A stretch of DNA of 64,000 bases. Origin: Toxonevra muliebris (Eukaryota; Arthropoda; Insecta; Diptera; Pallopteridae). Location: assembly GCA_963691655.1 (NCBI GenBank), contig OY829329.1, positions 14,398,708 through 14,462,707 on the forward strand, in the 5' to 3' direction. The position numbers and the translations under genes are program-made. Under the pieces are notes generated by a model. That model worked only from the letters and a program-made list of their open reading frames with translations, was not told the DNA's origin and searched no databases. Below are positions 1-11,559 of the stretch, one piece after another. Numbering within the stretch: the first letter of the stretch is position 1; each line of letters opens with the position of its first letter.

Positions 1-1360
1 GACTTTTGGTCAGAGTTTTGGTCTAATTTTTGGACTGCTTTTTGGGGTAAATTTATATTTAGTTTTAGTCTGAATTCTCGTCTAAAATTTGATCTGAATT
101 TCCATCTGATTATAATATGAATTTGGAATGAGTTGTGGCCTGAATTGTCAGCAAAGTTTTTGTTAAATTTTTAGTCTAAATTTGCGTTTGAATTCCTGTC
201 TAATTTGGTACTTAAATTTTTTCTTAATTCGGTCTCCGCCTAGTCTAAGTTTTGGTCTGGACCTTGGTCATAATTTTTATCTGATTTTTGATATAAATTA
301 AGGCAGAAATTTGGTCTGAATTTCGGTTTGACTTCTGGTCCGAACTTAGTCTTTTTTCAGTTCAAGTTTTGGTCCGAATTTCGTTCAGAGTTTTGGTCTA
401 ATTTTTGGCCTGGCTTTGGTCAGAGTTTGTTCTGAATATTGGTCTGAATTTTGGTCTGAATATTGGTCTGAATTTTGGTAGGATTTCTGGCCACATGGGT
501 TGCAAATTTTGGCCTGCTTTCTAGTGTGAACTTGATTTTAATTGAGGTCTGAATTCTGGTCAGAAATTTAGTATAAATTTCGATCTGACTGTAATCTGAA
601 TTAAAAATGAATTTTGGTCTAATATTTGGTCAAAATTTTTGTTTCAACTTTATTCTTGACTTCGGTCTGATTTCTGATCTGAATTTGGCTTGAATTTTTG
701 TATGAATTTTTGGTGTATTTTATAATTTTAATTTGGTCTAAATTCGGTCTCTTTTTAGTCTGATTTTTGGCCTAAGTTTAGGCTGAATTTTGGTCTGTAT
801 TTCGGTTTGACTTCTGGTCTAAAATGGGTGAAGTTTGGTATAAATTTTGGTCAAAGTTTTTGTCAAATTTTTGTTCTGATTTTGGTTTAAATTTCGGTCT
901 GATTTCAGGCCGAATTTTTGTGTGAATCTCGGTCTAATTTTGGTTCGAATGTGGTCTTCTTTAGTTCAAATTAAGTTGCTGTGGTGTTTTTTAGTCGGAA
1001 TTGGGCTAGAGTTTTGGTTGAATTTTGTTCTGATCCTTTGTTTGAATTGGGTTTAAATTTAGTCCAAATCGCGGTATGATTTTAGTCTAAGTTTTAGTCT
1101 AACTTCTGACCCGGAATTTGTGCATTTTTAGTCTGAGTTTTGGTCCGAATTCGGCGTTAATTTTGGGTTGAATTTTGACACAGTTTCTGGTTCGAATTGG
1201 TCTAAATCTGGATTCAATTTTGGTCTAAATTTGGCCTTCTATAGTCTGATTTTGGAAAGAGATTTTGTCTAAGTTTTTTGAATTGATTTTTTTATCTGAA
1301 TATGGTCTGAATTCTAGTATGATTTTATTCGGAATTTCGGTCTGAAATTAATTCGAATTG
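1..1360. repeat. Degenerate GGTCTGAATTTT-type repeat, block 1
   Basis: The stretch is a strongly diverged tandem array of short units close to TTTTGGTCTGAATT, with variants such as GGTCTAATTTTTGG and GGCCTGAATTTTG. Units are about 12-20 bp and vary in length by insertion of T-runs. The same vocabulary returns at 9620-9870 and 11560-14360. It starts before the window edge. No open frame of note; nothing suggests a gene. Confidence 0.85.
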
Positions 1361-1488
1361 TAGAAACGAAATTTTAAAAAAATTCAAACTAAACAATAGC
1401 AAAAACATGTTGCCTCATTTGATGAGTTTTATAGCAAGCTATTTAAACACCACTTGAGCGACTGCAACTGTAGTTGTTGAAGTTGAAA

Positions 1489-1524
<36 letters not shown>

Positions 1525-2186
1525 TGATGCATCTCCTAATTTTTGTTATTTAAGCCACAAATAAACTGCTCGCAATATTGTTTTGATAAAAGGCTTATGG
1601 TATATACACGCATACAAACAAAAACTCGCATGCACACACATTATGTACGTACACGCATTTGTGGCGTATGTATGTGTACCTATGTACATGTAAAGTAGCT
1701 GGCATATTACAAAGAGAGAGAGAGAGTCAAAAATCAAAAGCAGCCGTTGCTCTTTTAACTAATAATGTTATTATCATTTGCTACACGCTTCACGAAGCAA
1801 AATGCTATTTTAGTTACTTACTCGGAATCATGTCAACCAGAGTTGAAATAACAACAACAAGAACCACGAGAACTAAAGCAAAAATATTTGCACTCACTCT
1901 ACTACCAACACAATATGTTTCCGTTCTTGAATATGTGTGTGTGTGTGTGTGTGTGTGTGAGTGTGTTTCAAACGATTGCAGATAAAATTGCACTGGTTTA
2001 CGTATGTATGTGTTTCTGTGTCTGTGTGTGTGTATTAGAGAAACGAGCTTGCGAGCGCATTACGTGTAATGTCCTATTTAGATGCGAAAAGTGTAAAGCT
2101 CAACATATTTTTGTAATGGAATGTGCGCGAAATATCAAAAAATTTCACTTCATATTTCGTATTTACTTTAAGTAATGTATGAAATA
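1361..2186. other. AT-rich non-genic stretch with microsatellites
   Basis: Contains an (AT)n(GT)n tract at about 1488-1524, a short GA tract near 1711-1727 and a GT tract at about 1933-1968. Short open frames are only low-complexity readings of the microsatellites (Cys-Val alternation). No gene seen. Confidence 0.7.
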
Positions 2187-2213
2187 TACAGTAGCGGGCA
2201 ATGAAATAGAGAC
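2187..2213 (+). mobile_element. Possible Tc1-like transposon terminus
   Basis: A TA dinucleotide (2187-2188) is followed by CAGTAGCGGGCAATGAAATA and then GAGAC, which resembles the ends of Tc1-like elements of flies (TA target site, CAGT start, AAATAGAGAC interior). The 72-bp satellite begins about 70 bp inside. No matching inverted end was found downstream, so this may be a solo or truncated end. Inference from resemblance only. Confidence 0.35.
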
Positions 2214-2264
2214 ATCTTTACAAAAAATCACAAAATTATTTTCGTTTTCTTATGGGATCTGAAA

Positions 2265-4010
2265 GTAACTCAGAATTCATATTTGAACACTATTTTTGTC
2301 ATTTTTGCAAGTGTACATCTTCAAGAAGCTCAGGATTTATATTGGAACACCCATGTACTGAATATTTTTGATCTTTTCGTACAAAATATATGTTCAAGAA
2401 TCTCAGGGCTTTTAATTGAACACTCACATACAGAATATTATTAATCTTTTCGCACATTTTCGTATTCAATAAACTCAGAATTCATGTTTGAACACCCATG
2501 TGCTCAATATTCTTGATAATTTTGCCAGTGCACATGCTCAAAAAGTTCAAGAATTGTATTGGGATATCCATGTACTGAATATTCGTGATATTTTCATTCA
2601 ATATTTATGTTCAAAAACCCTAGGATTTGTATTTGAACACTCAAGTACAGAGAATTGTTAACATTTTCGCATGTTTTCATGTTAAAAAACTCTGTATTCA
2701 TATTTTAACAGTCATGTACTCAATATTATTTATATTTCTGCAAGTGTACAGGTTCCAGAAGCTCAGAATTTGTAATGGGACACCCATGTACTGAATATTC
2801 TTGATATTTACGAACAATATTTATGTTCAAAAACCCTAGGGTTTGTATTTGAACACTCAAATACAGAGAATTCTTAATCTTTTCGCATTTTTGCATGTTC
2901 AAGAAACTCTGTATTCATATTTGAACAGTTATGCACCCAATATTTGTGTTATTTTTGCAAATTTCTACCTCCATAAGCTCAGAATTTTTATTCGAACACC
3001 CATGTACTGAATATTTTTGGTCTTTTAATACAATATATATGTTCAAGAACCTCAGGTCTTGTAACTGAACACTCACATATAGAATATTCATAATCTTTTC
3101 GCACATTTTCATGTTCAAGAAACTCAGAATTCATATTTGAACACTCATGTACTCAATGTTATTGGTATTTTTGCAAGTGTACATTTACAAGAAACTCAGA
3201 GTTTGTATTGGAACACCCATATGCGGAACATTCTTTATCTTTTTGCGCAATATATATGTTCAAGAATCTAAGGGTTTGTATTTGAACACTTACGTATAGA
3301 GCATTCTTAATCTTTTCGCACATTTTCATGTTCAAAAGCTCAAAATTCATATATGAACACTCCTGTACACAATATTCTTGACATTTTCGCAAGTGAACAT
3401 GTTCAGGAAGCTCACGATTTGTATTGGAACACCCAGGTATAGAATATTCTTGATATTTTCGTACAATATATTTGCTCAAGAACCTCAGGGGTTGTATTTG
3501 AACACTCACAAACAGAATATTCTTAATTTTTGCGCACATTTTCATGTTCAAGAAACTCAGGATTCGTATTTGAACACTCATGTGCTTAATATTATTGATA
3601 TTACTGCAAGTGTACATGTTCAAGAAGCACAGGGTTTGTATTGGAACACCGATATACTGAACAATCCTAATCTTTGCGTACATTAATATGTTCAAAAACC
3701 TCAAGGTTTTTTATTTGAGCACTTATGGAGTGAAAAATTTGTTGGTCTTTTCAGGCATTTCGATATTCAAGCATTTCAGGGTACGTATTTATTTTTTCAC
3801 TTACTGAGGACTTTACTGATATCTTCAAATGCCCAAGAATCTGAGGGTTCGTATTTGAACACCCATAAAATAAATATTCTTTAAATTTTCACACATTTGC
3901 ATAATCAAGAACGTGAGATTTTGTATTTGAACACTCATTTACTAAATATTCACATTTATTTGCAGATGTTCAACCTCAGAATACCTATTTGAACCCTCAT
4001 GTACTGAACA
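2265..4010. repeat. 72-bp satellite in an A-B-C higher-order arrangement (216 bp)
   Basis: The recurring GAACAC core lies at about 2345, 2418, 2490, 2562, 2635, 2705, 2778, 2851, 2923, 2995, 3067, 3139, 3211 and 3284, so the monomer is 72-73 bp. Three monomer types alternate in fixed order: A (GCAAGTGTACATGTTCAAGA, then TTGGAACACCC), B (ACAATATATATGTTCAAGAA, then TTTGAACACTCA) and C (GCACATTTTCATGTTCAAGA, then AATTCATATTTGAACAC). The last ~300 bp are more degenerate. Because 72 is divisible by three, open frames run through it on both strands (e.g. 3159-3704 minus); these are 24-residue repeat readings without recognised family. Confidence 0.88.
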
Positions 4011-5060
4011 AAAACTGTTAATTTTCTGTGAATCTTATTTTTCATTACTTTTCATACAAAACAAATTATTTTCCGAAAACGAGTAACCCTATTTTATTGT
4101 CCTAAACTGTATGTACTTAAAATACACGTAGTTAAATTTGGCGGTTTACCTAATGCAGCTTTTTTTCTATATTCATGCAATTAAATTAAATGAGAAACTC
4201 AAGCGGAAGCGATTGTATCATAAATAAATGGTCAGACTATCAGGACAAGAAGAAAAAGTTTTCATTTTCCTTAATAAGACATTGAGTAGTTGAAATCTTT
4301 TACCATAACTTAAACCTAATATCAAATAAATTATATCTAAAAATGTCATTCAAATAATTGCAATTTTTGCTCAATATAAATTTACAGAAATATTTATTCA
4401 AACAAAAATAAAAGGAGAAGAATACACCTTTAGCTATTAAGAATTAATTTGATGATGAAAAATATGAACCAAAGACACACTCATACACACACAAAGCAAC
4501 CGGAAAAGCCATGAATGCTTCCTCTCTTATATATCTTTCTCTCTCTCTCTCTCTTTTCAGTGCTAGATATTGTTACCTATGTCTGTGTATTTGTAATTTA
4601 AACCATCCCTACGGATAGAGTTTAATTAGAAAAAGCTGCAAAGTCAACCAAATAAAATAATGGGAATAAGAAGCAACCGGAAGTTGTCGTCCTCGTCGTC
4701 AACGTTGCCGTCCTTTTACTTTGTGTTGAAATGTTTCAATTTATTTTCCTTTCCTTTAACTTTTGGTTTTTTGTTGTTACTTTTTTTTCTGTTTTACTCA
4801 ATTTCCACCTTTGTATTTTCATTTCATTTACTCAAGTTACATAATAAAAATATTCTTCCCTTTTTGCTTTTTGTCTTTAGTCTTATATTTTTTTTTTTTG
4901 TTTTTGTAAAAGTAAATTAAAAATTACATTCAATTTTTTTTTACTTTATTTTTGTCTTTCAAGGAGCTCTACAAAACTTTGAAGACTAAAATTTATAATC
5001 TGAGTTGAGGTTTTGTTTTACTTTTATTTTCAAAAACATAAAATGATATCAGCAGAGACC
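4011..5060. other. AT-rich stretch without a recognised gene
   Basis: Mostly unique-looking AT-rich DNA with a CT tract at about 4537-4555 followed by TTTTCAG, and T-rich low-complexity sequence at 4720-4950. The open frame at 4660-4920 is a Phe/Leu-rich reading of T-runs. Nothing supports a gene. Confidence 0.6.
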
Positions 5061-5875
5061 TTGAATGAAATTGAAATGAAATTGAAATGAAATTGAAATG
5101 AAATTGAAATGAAATTGAAATGAAATTGAAATGAAATTGAAATGAAATTGAAATGAAATTGAAATGAAATTGAAATGAAATTGAAATGAAATTGAAATGA
5201 AATTGAAATGAAATTGAAATGAAATTGAAATGAAATTGAAATGAAATTGAAATGAAATTGAAATGAAATTGAAATGAAATTGAAATGAAATTGAAATGAA
5301 ATTGAAATGAAATTGAAATGAAATTGAAATGAAATTGAAATGAAATTGAAATGAAATTGAAATGAAATTGAAATGAAATTGAAATGAAATTGAAATGAAA
5401 TTGAAATGAAATTGAAATGAAATTGAAATGAAATTGAAATGAAATTGAAATGAAATTGAAATGAAATTGAAATGAAATTGAAATGAAATTGAAATGAAAT
5501 TGAAATGAAATTGAAATGAAATTGAAATGAAATTGAAATGAAATTGAAATGAAATTGAAATGAAATTGAAATGAAATTGAAATGAAATTGAAATGAAATT
5601 GAAATGAAATTGAAATGAAATTGAAATGAAATTGAAATGAAATTGAAATGAAATTGAAATGAAATTGAAATGAAATTGAAATGAAATTGAAATGAAATTG
5701 AAATGAAATTGAAATGAAATTGAAATGAAATTGAAATGAAATTGAAATGAAATTGAAATGAAATTGAAATGAAATTGAAATGAAATTGAAATGAAATTGA
5801 AATGAAATTGAAATGAAATTGAAATGAAATTGAAATGAAATTGAAATGAAATTGAAATGAAATTGAAATGAAATT
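5061..5875. repeat. Homogeneous 11-bp tandem array (TTGAAATGAAA)n
   Basis: About 73 essentially perfect copies of the 11-bp unit TTGAAATGAAA. Only the first unit (5061) is visibly variant. The purity over about 800 bp implies recent expansion or homogenisation. All purine/T on the plus strand, no coding interpretation. Confidence 0.97.
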
Positions 5876-5958
5876 TTTTATTTTTAATCTTGCTGTATTA
5901 GGATGTTGTAAAAATAAAATAAATAAAATAAATAAATAAATGAAATTGAAATGAAATT
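5876..5958 (+). mobile_element. Candidate 5'-truncated non-LTR 3' tail inserted at the array edge
   Basis: A 60-odd-bp non-array segment ends in AATAAAATAAATAAAATAAA-type sequence and is followed, at about 5940-5958, by roughly 1.7 more array units (ATGAAATTGAAATGAAATT). A short insert with an A-rich tail between copies of the same target sequence is what a heavily 5'-truncated non-LTR retrotransposon would leave. The family cannot be named from so little sequence. Confidence 0.35.
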
Positions 5959-6921
5959 AAAAGTAGAGGTAAAGTGTAAATAGAGGATGGAGAGCAGAGA
6001 AAGAAATGAAAAAGAAGAAAACGTAAACAGAAAAGGAAAAAAAGAGAAGGACTAAAAAAGCGGGAGAGTAGCCATTAAAAATAAAAGACTTCTTTCCGTC
6101 TGAGAATAAATGGAAAAATGGGAGTGGGGAGAGAGCTAAAAAGAAGCCAAGAAAGAGTGGAGACAATCCATTTTACTAGATGGAGAAAGTGTGAAGAAAG
6201 AAGAAAAATGTATTAAGGATGCAGGAGTTGGCAGAGAGGGCAGAGGATATAGAGTAAATAAGGGTAAAGGATATTGCTATGAGAAAGCAAATATATATGC
6301 GAAAGGTGGGACACTGAAAATGGTGTGTAGGGGACAGGGAGAATGGGGGAAAGCGATATTGAAACGCGCTTGTATATTCAAGTCTTTAATTATGCATGAG
6401 ATTGGTTATGACATAGTTTCAGTCTTGTATGGAACTTACAAGAGAAGCGTTTATCAGAAAAACCTAAAAACACCTAAAAAAAATTCAGAACCATCGGTGA
6501 CTACACAAAATTAATGTCGCAAAAATGAAGACAGAATCTGATCGCACCTGAAAAGAAACAGAAATAATCTAAAGCTCACCATAGGAATTCAGAATAGATG
6601 ATATTCAATTTATTAACCTGTGAAATAAAACGCTTGCATTAAACGCTTCATTAAAACTAAGATATTTCATGTTGTGTTTCTTTTTTTCATTTGTTTTTGC
6701 CAAAATATCTTATAAGTCGCTCTCGTTTCCTGATTTTTTCATTGAAATGTACCATTATTTACTTGCGTGAATAATCAAAAGTGGAAAATAATAAGTGCTT
6801 TAAAGGATTTAATATAATTCTGAGTAAATTCCGCACGCAACATACAAAAAAAAATTTAGTTTTTCTGTATTGAAGTGGTGGATTTAGCATAATTTCATGC
6901 AGTATATGTTTCGTATTGTAG
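5959..6921. other. Purine-rich then AT-rich non-genic stretch
   Basis: From 5960 to about 6360 the plus strand is A/G-rich. An open frame at 6191-6514 (107 codons) exists, but its composition is the low-complexity Lys/Glu/Gly of the tract and I recognise no domain, so I do not call a gene. The rest is AT-rich without structure. Confidence 0.55.
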
Positions 6922-6923
6922 TA

Positions 6924-7297
6924 CAGTAGTTTTCGCTTACAACATACTTGATTGAAATGAACTTTCGTTTACAACGAACAAATTGGAAAGTGTCAAACTA
7001 GTTTTCATATAGCTCTATACTCACTTTTCACTTTAATTAAACTTGGTTCAAGTGAGTTATTATTTATAGAAAATGATGTAAAATGTCATTAGTTTTCGGT
7101 TGTAATAATAATTTTTTAATGAATGTAACAGAGAATTGGGTTTAAATGCAATAGTTGAAACTTTTTTAATCTGACCCCAATGAATATTTCATATTTTTTT
7201 TTTTTTTTTTGAAATTCGCTACAAGTTAATTCGAACACTGATTATAATGATATATTTTTCGCGGTCGTTTGAGGTACGCTTTAAGCGAAAACTACTG
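6924..7297. mobile_element. Pogo/Tigger-like MITE
   Basis: Perfect 16-bp terminal inverted repeats: CAGTAGTTTTCGCTTA at 6924-6939 and its complement at 7282-7297. The left end is preceded by TA (6922-6923); the right end is followed by CA, which could be a mutated TA. Inside, CGTTTACAACGAAC-type sequence resembles the sub-terminal repeats of pogo/Tigger elements of the Tc1/mariner superfamily. At 374 bp with no open frame, it is non-autonomous. Confidence 0.75.
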
Positions 7298-8429
7298 CAT
7301 CTACTATAGTTAGATGTATATGTAAGCAATACGCGTAAGCAAGTAAAATGTTTTCTGGCGCCTAAATAAGTAAAACGAATTGTGATTTTGTTTTTTACAA
7401 TCTACAAGGATTTATGAACGTTATCCAAAATTGAACTAACTCTTTTCTGATTGCGAAAGTGTGTTTCCGATTGTGTTAAGCGCTTGAAATGTGAATAGTT
7501 GAGGAAATGCTTGCATGAGCATTTAAGGGATAACATAGCTGTAGCTGGCTGAAAATTAACTGCTTCTTTTGAGATCATATTTTAAGCAAGAAAACAAAGT
7601 ATTTTTAGAATGTGACTGAAGGGTTTCATTTCTTACAGTTAATATATTAAAACATTTTTTTTTGAACAACTTAAAAAAATTTTATATTACTTGAAGTACT
7701 CAAACTATTTTGCACTTATTTAAAACATACACTGTAAAAAACATCACACACATATTTTTTATTTTTTTTTTGTATAAATTATTTCACAAATATTTCAGTT
7801 GAAATTAAACTAAGGACATATTTTATTATTTTCCTACCAACCTAGTAGCGATTAGGTGCGAAATAGGATGTATTTAGATGTGCAACTGTGCACCGAATCT
7901 ATGACATGTCCGGGAAAAAATGTGCATCTTTTTTGCTTTCAAAAGGGGCGCATAAGATACAGTTTCGTTGTTTTACAATGATTAGTTCAAGTTTGTGTGC
8001 CAATTTTTTTTCATATGTTGAATAAATCTCAAGATGAAAACTAGTTTAAAAAAATTTATGGAAAATTACCAAAAATTATGGCAGTAAAGAGAAGAGATTG
8101 GGTTTTGTTGTAAAAGTGAAAAATGTTAATATTTTTATAAAGAACAACTTTGCCTCAGGCATCAAATCAAATCTTCAGGTTTTGATACTTAGCCATTGAT
8201 TGCGGTGCGGAGGCTTTTTGGACCTTTGAATGCAGGTTGAAAAAAAGAAACTGTGGCGTGCTGAACTATAATCTTCTTTAGAAAAAATGTTCGATATAAA
8301 GTAACGGCATAAATTCTATAGCTGCGACATGCTTATCTATTTCCAGGGGTTGTTAAAAACAACAACTCGTTTATTCTAAGCTTGCAAGTTCTTTATTTTG
8401 CTTTACAATGTAATGATGTGTCGTTGCTA
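7298..8429. other. Unique-looking AT-rich stretch, no gene seen
   Basis: No long open frame, no tandem periodicity and no terminal inverted repeats were recognised. Contains A/T runs near 7650-7760. Confidence 0.5.
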
Positions 8430-9370
8430 GCCCCTGTGGTGTAATATCGATGATGACCCCTGTGGTGTAGTGTCGATGACAACCCCGGAGATGTAATACC
8501 GATGCTGGCCCCTATAATCTAATTCCCATGCTAGCCTCTGTGATGTAGTGCCAATACTTGCCACTGCTGTGATATAGTTCTGATACTGGCCCCTGTGATA
8601 TAGAGCCGATGTTGGCCCCTATGATGTAATGCCGATGATGGCCTCTGTGATGTAGAGCCGATTCTGGCCCCTGTAATGCAGCGTGAATACTTGCCGCAGT
8701 GATGTAGTGTGGTGTTGGCCACTGAGATGTGGTGCTGATGCTGGTCGCTGTGATTTAGTGCCGATTTTGGTTTTTGTGATGTAGTGCCGATGATGGGCCC
8801 TGTGATGTAATACCGATGCTGGCCCCAATAATCTAATTCACATGCTAGCCGCTGTGATTTACTGCCAATACTTACCGCTGTAATATAATTCCGATACTGC
8901 CCCTGTGATATAGAGCCGATGACAACCCTGGAGATGTATTACCGATGCTGGTCCCAGTAATGTAGTGACGATGATGGCCCTTGAGATGTAGCGCCCATGA
9001 TGGCCTCAATGCTGTAATGCCGATGCTGGCCCCTATGATGTAGCGTCGATGATGGCCCCTGTAATTTATTACCGATGATGGCCCCTGTGATATAGTGTCA
9101 ATGCTGGCCTTTGTGATGTAGTGTGAATGCTGGCCGTTGTGATGTAATGCCGATTATGGCCCCTGTGATGTAGTATCGATTATGGCTACTATGATATAGA
9201 ACCGATACTGACCCTGAGATTTAGTGTCGATTATGGTGGCCCTTGTGATGTAGTATTGATGATGGCCTCTATGATGTAGTACCGATGATGGCCCCTATGG
9301 TGTAGTACCGATACAGGCCCCTGAGATTTAGTGCCAATGATGGACCCGATTTTGACCCTGGCATAACCGA
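8430..9370. repeat. 30-bp tandem array (GGCCCCTGTGATGTAGTGCCGATGAT-like)
   Basis: About 31 diverged copies of a ~30-bp unit whose best-kept parts are GGCCCCTGTGATGTAGTG and CCGATGATGG. It is clearly less AT-rich than its surroundings. Because 30 is a multiple of three, the minus strand has short open frames of a 10-residue repeat (around ALHHRGQ, 8531-8828), but several stops interrupt them and no family is recognised. Confidence 0.9.
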
Positions 9371-9619
9371 TGCTGTTATTGAAGTAAGCTCTTCTTCCTT
9401 GTGGCCTGGGGCTTGGTATCGCTGTTGTCGTTCGATTAAACTGAATTTTATTGAAGTTACTTAAGACAGGCGATAAGTAGTGAAAACCGAGGTGTCGCTT
9501 CTACGGAGTATCTCCAAGACCTGAGCAGAGCCTTCCTTCTATATATGATATTCCAAACTTATCCGAAATGACAGCTTCCAATTTTATCCAAATCTCTCTC
9601 TGAATGAATTATGATATTA
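9371..9619. other. Spacer between arrays
   Basis: Short unique-looking segment, less AT-rich at first. No gene or repeat recognised. Confidence 0.4.
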
Positions 9620-9870
9620 TTTTTTTATCATGAATTTTGTCTGAGTTTAGGTTTAAATTTCAGTCCAAATTCGGCCTTTCTTAATTGGATTTTTTTTTTT
9701 ATTTTTAGTCTAAACTTTGGTCTAAATTCTGGTATAATTTTTGGCCTGAATTTTGTCTGAGTTTAGGTTTAAATTTTGATCTAAATTCGGCCTCTTTTTA
9801 ATCCGAATTACGATCTAATTTTTAATCTGAATTTTGATCTAACTTTTAGTCTGGGGTCTGGCCTTAAACA
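9620..9870. repeat. Degenerate GGTCTGAATTTT-type repeat, block 2
   Basis: Same short vocabulary as 1-1360 (TTTGTCTGAGTTTAGG, TTGGTCTAAATTC, GGCCTGAATTTTG). It lies between the 30-bp array and unrelated AT-rich sequence. Confidence 0.8.
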
Positions 9871-11289
9871 GGAACTGAGACTTTAAAGTGTGTGCGATTC
9901 AGCATTTAATACCAAAAAAAAAAAAAAAGTTTTTCAAATGTTTTCTGGCTACCTTTTATACATTTTTGTTTTCAAGTTCTGCTACTTTATCATCAGGTCA
10001 ACTTTTTTTAAGAGTGAAAACTTATCGTCTCAACACCATCCTCTTTTAGTCTTACACTACGATCACTCTATTCTAAAATCATTATTAGATTGTTTTCTTA
10101 ATCATTCACTTCTCTTATTACATACTAAAAACTGCACTAAAATTCAGTTTTGTGTTGCTTTCTCGTGCTATTTTACATACCCAAGCAACGAGACTGAATT
10201 GGTATAAGGCGCACGAATGTGCTTCCAAAAGAAGCGCATTAAATGCGCAGCAAAGTAAGACCGCATTAACTTTTCCTGTAGGATATAAAAATATATTTTT
10301 ATTTAAATTTGCTATGATGAATGTCGACCCAAAAAAAAAAATTTATTAATTTGTTGGAATATCATCGAGCGTTTGGTTTGCAAAACCAAACCAAAAAATA
10401 TTAAAAAAAAAAATTCCTTTATTTAGCGCATTAAATATTGCGTGAATGCGCATAAATAATAAATTTTAATAAATGAAAGAATGCCACAAAAAATTAAAAG
10501 AGTACAGTTAATTTAGATTTTATTCATTATTTTTTATTTTTGTTGCCGTTACGTTTTATATGAATTTACATAATTTTTTTAGTTTTTTATTGTGGAAAGG
10601 TGTGTCTGTGTTTTTTTCTTGAGGTCATTTTTTTTTTTCTTCGAATTTTTTAAAAAGCCTGCAAGCAGATTTTGTTGTTTGCAATATATTTTGAATTGAG
10701 AATTTTATAGAATTGTTTGATGAATTGCTTAATATTCATAATATTAAAATCGCGAGCGCATCTAATTGCTTTTCTTAGGATATAAAACTCATCCTTGGAT
10801 CCGCTGGTGTCTGTATTTATTTGGATTATAATATTTATAAATTTGTATCTAGACAAAATTAAATTGCTAATATTTGAATTAGAATTTTTTTTTTACATAT
10901 TTTTGTTTTTCTACAAAAATAATTTCATTAAAAATTACTTATTGGACTTGTCAATATATTGGTCAATATATTTGGGATGAAATGAATGTATGCATGGCTG
11001 TGTGTCCATTTTGTATTTGGATAACTAAAAAATTTGACATGAAAGTTTCCGCACCAACTCCTCACTGTCTGTGTTTATAAATGCAAATTTTTGTTGTATG
11101 AAATTAGGCGCATGAACATTTTTAATAGCTTATTTTATTTTCAACTAATGACTAAATGTTGGAAAAATGTTTACTAAAGCATTTCATTTAAATTATATGG
11201 TTGAATATTTTATTTAAATTATAGGCCAAATGAACAAAATGATTTTGGAAATAATAAAATTTCGCACTGCATATAAAATAATTTCTAAA
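9871..11289. other. AT-rich stretch without recognised genes
   Basis: Open frames at 9890-10207 and 10795-10980 are Phe/Leu/Ile-rich readings of T-rich DNA. A small palindrome GCGCATTAAATGCGC lies at about 10240 and a similar GCGCATT word recurs near 10428. Nothing supports a gene. Confidence 0.5.
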
Positions 11290-11530
11290 TTTTTAATGAA
11301 TTTTTTTTCATTAGTATAATGAATGTCATGAATATGATTCACCAAATCATGATTTATTGAACTGCGGTTTATTTTAGTAAATATGATAGATGCATTTGTA
11401 AATATAATGTATATCTTAATCATATTTATGAATGCGGAAATTATATTTACGCATGAGGGAATCATATTGAAGAATGTGTTCATTATATTGATGAAAATAT
11501 TCATTAATTCAATGAATCATGAATTATTTA
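11290..11530. repeat. Degenerate ~25-bp ATTCAT/ATGAAT-rich repeat
   Basis: Words such as AATATGATTCA, AATCATGATTT, AATCATATTT and TTCATTATATT recur roughly every 24-27 bp in both orientations. This gives low-complexity open frames on both strands (11214-11504 minus, 11383-11580 plus). The unit is too diverged to define firmly. Confidence 0.45.
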
Positions 11531-11559
11531 GATATTTATCGAAAATTTTGTTTCTAGTC

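Noticed and set aside
3159..3704. 181-codon minus-strand frame with 24-residue repeats
   Set aside because: It follows from the 72-bp period. The plus strand is also partly open and neighbouring units contain stops.
6191..6514. 107-codon open frame
   Set aside because: Non-repetitive but biased Lys/Glu/Gly composition from an A/G-rich strand, no known motif, no splice or promoter context.
8531..8828. Minus-strand 10-residue repeat peptide in the 30-bp array
   Set aside because: Interrupted by stops and frame changes over the array; only short parts are open.
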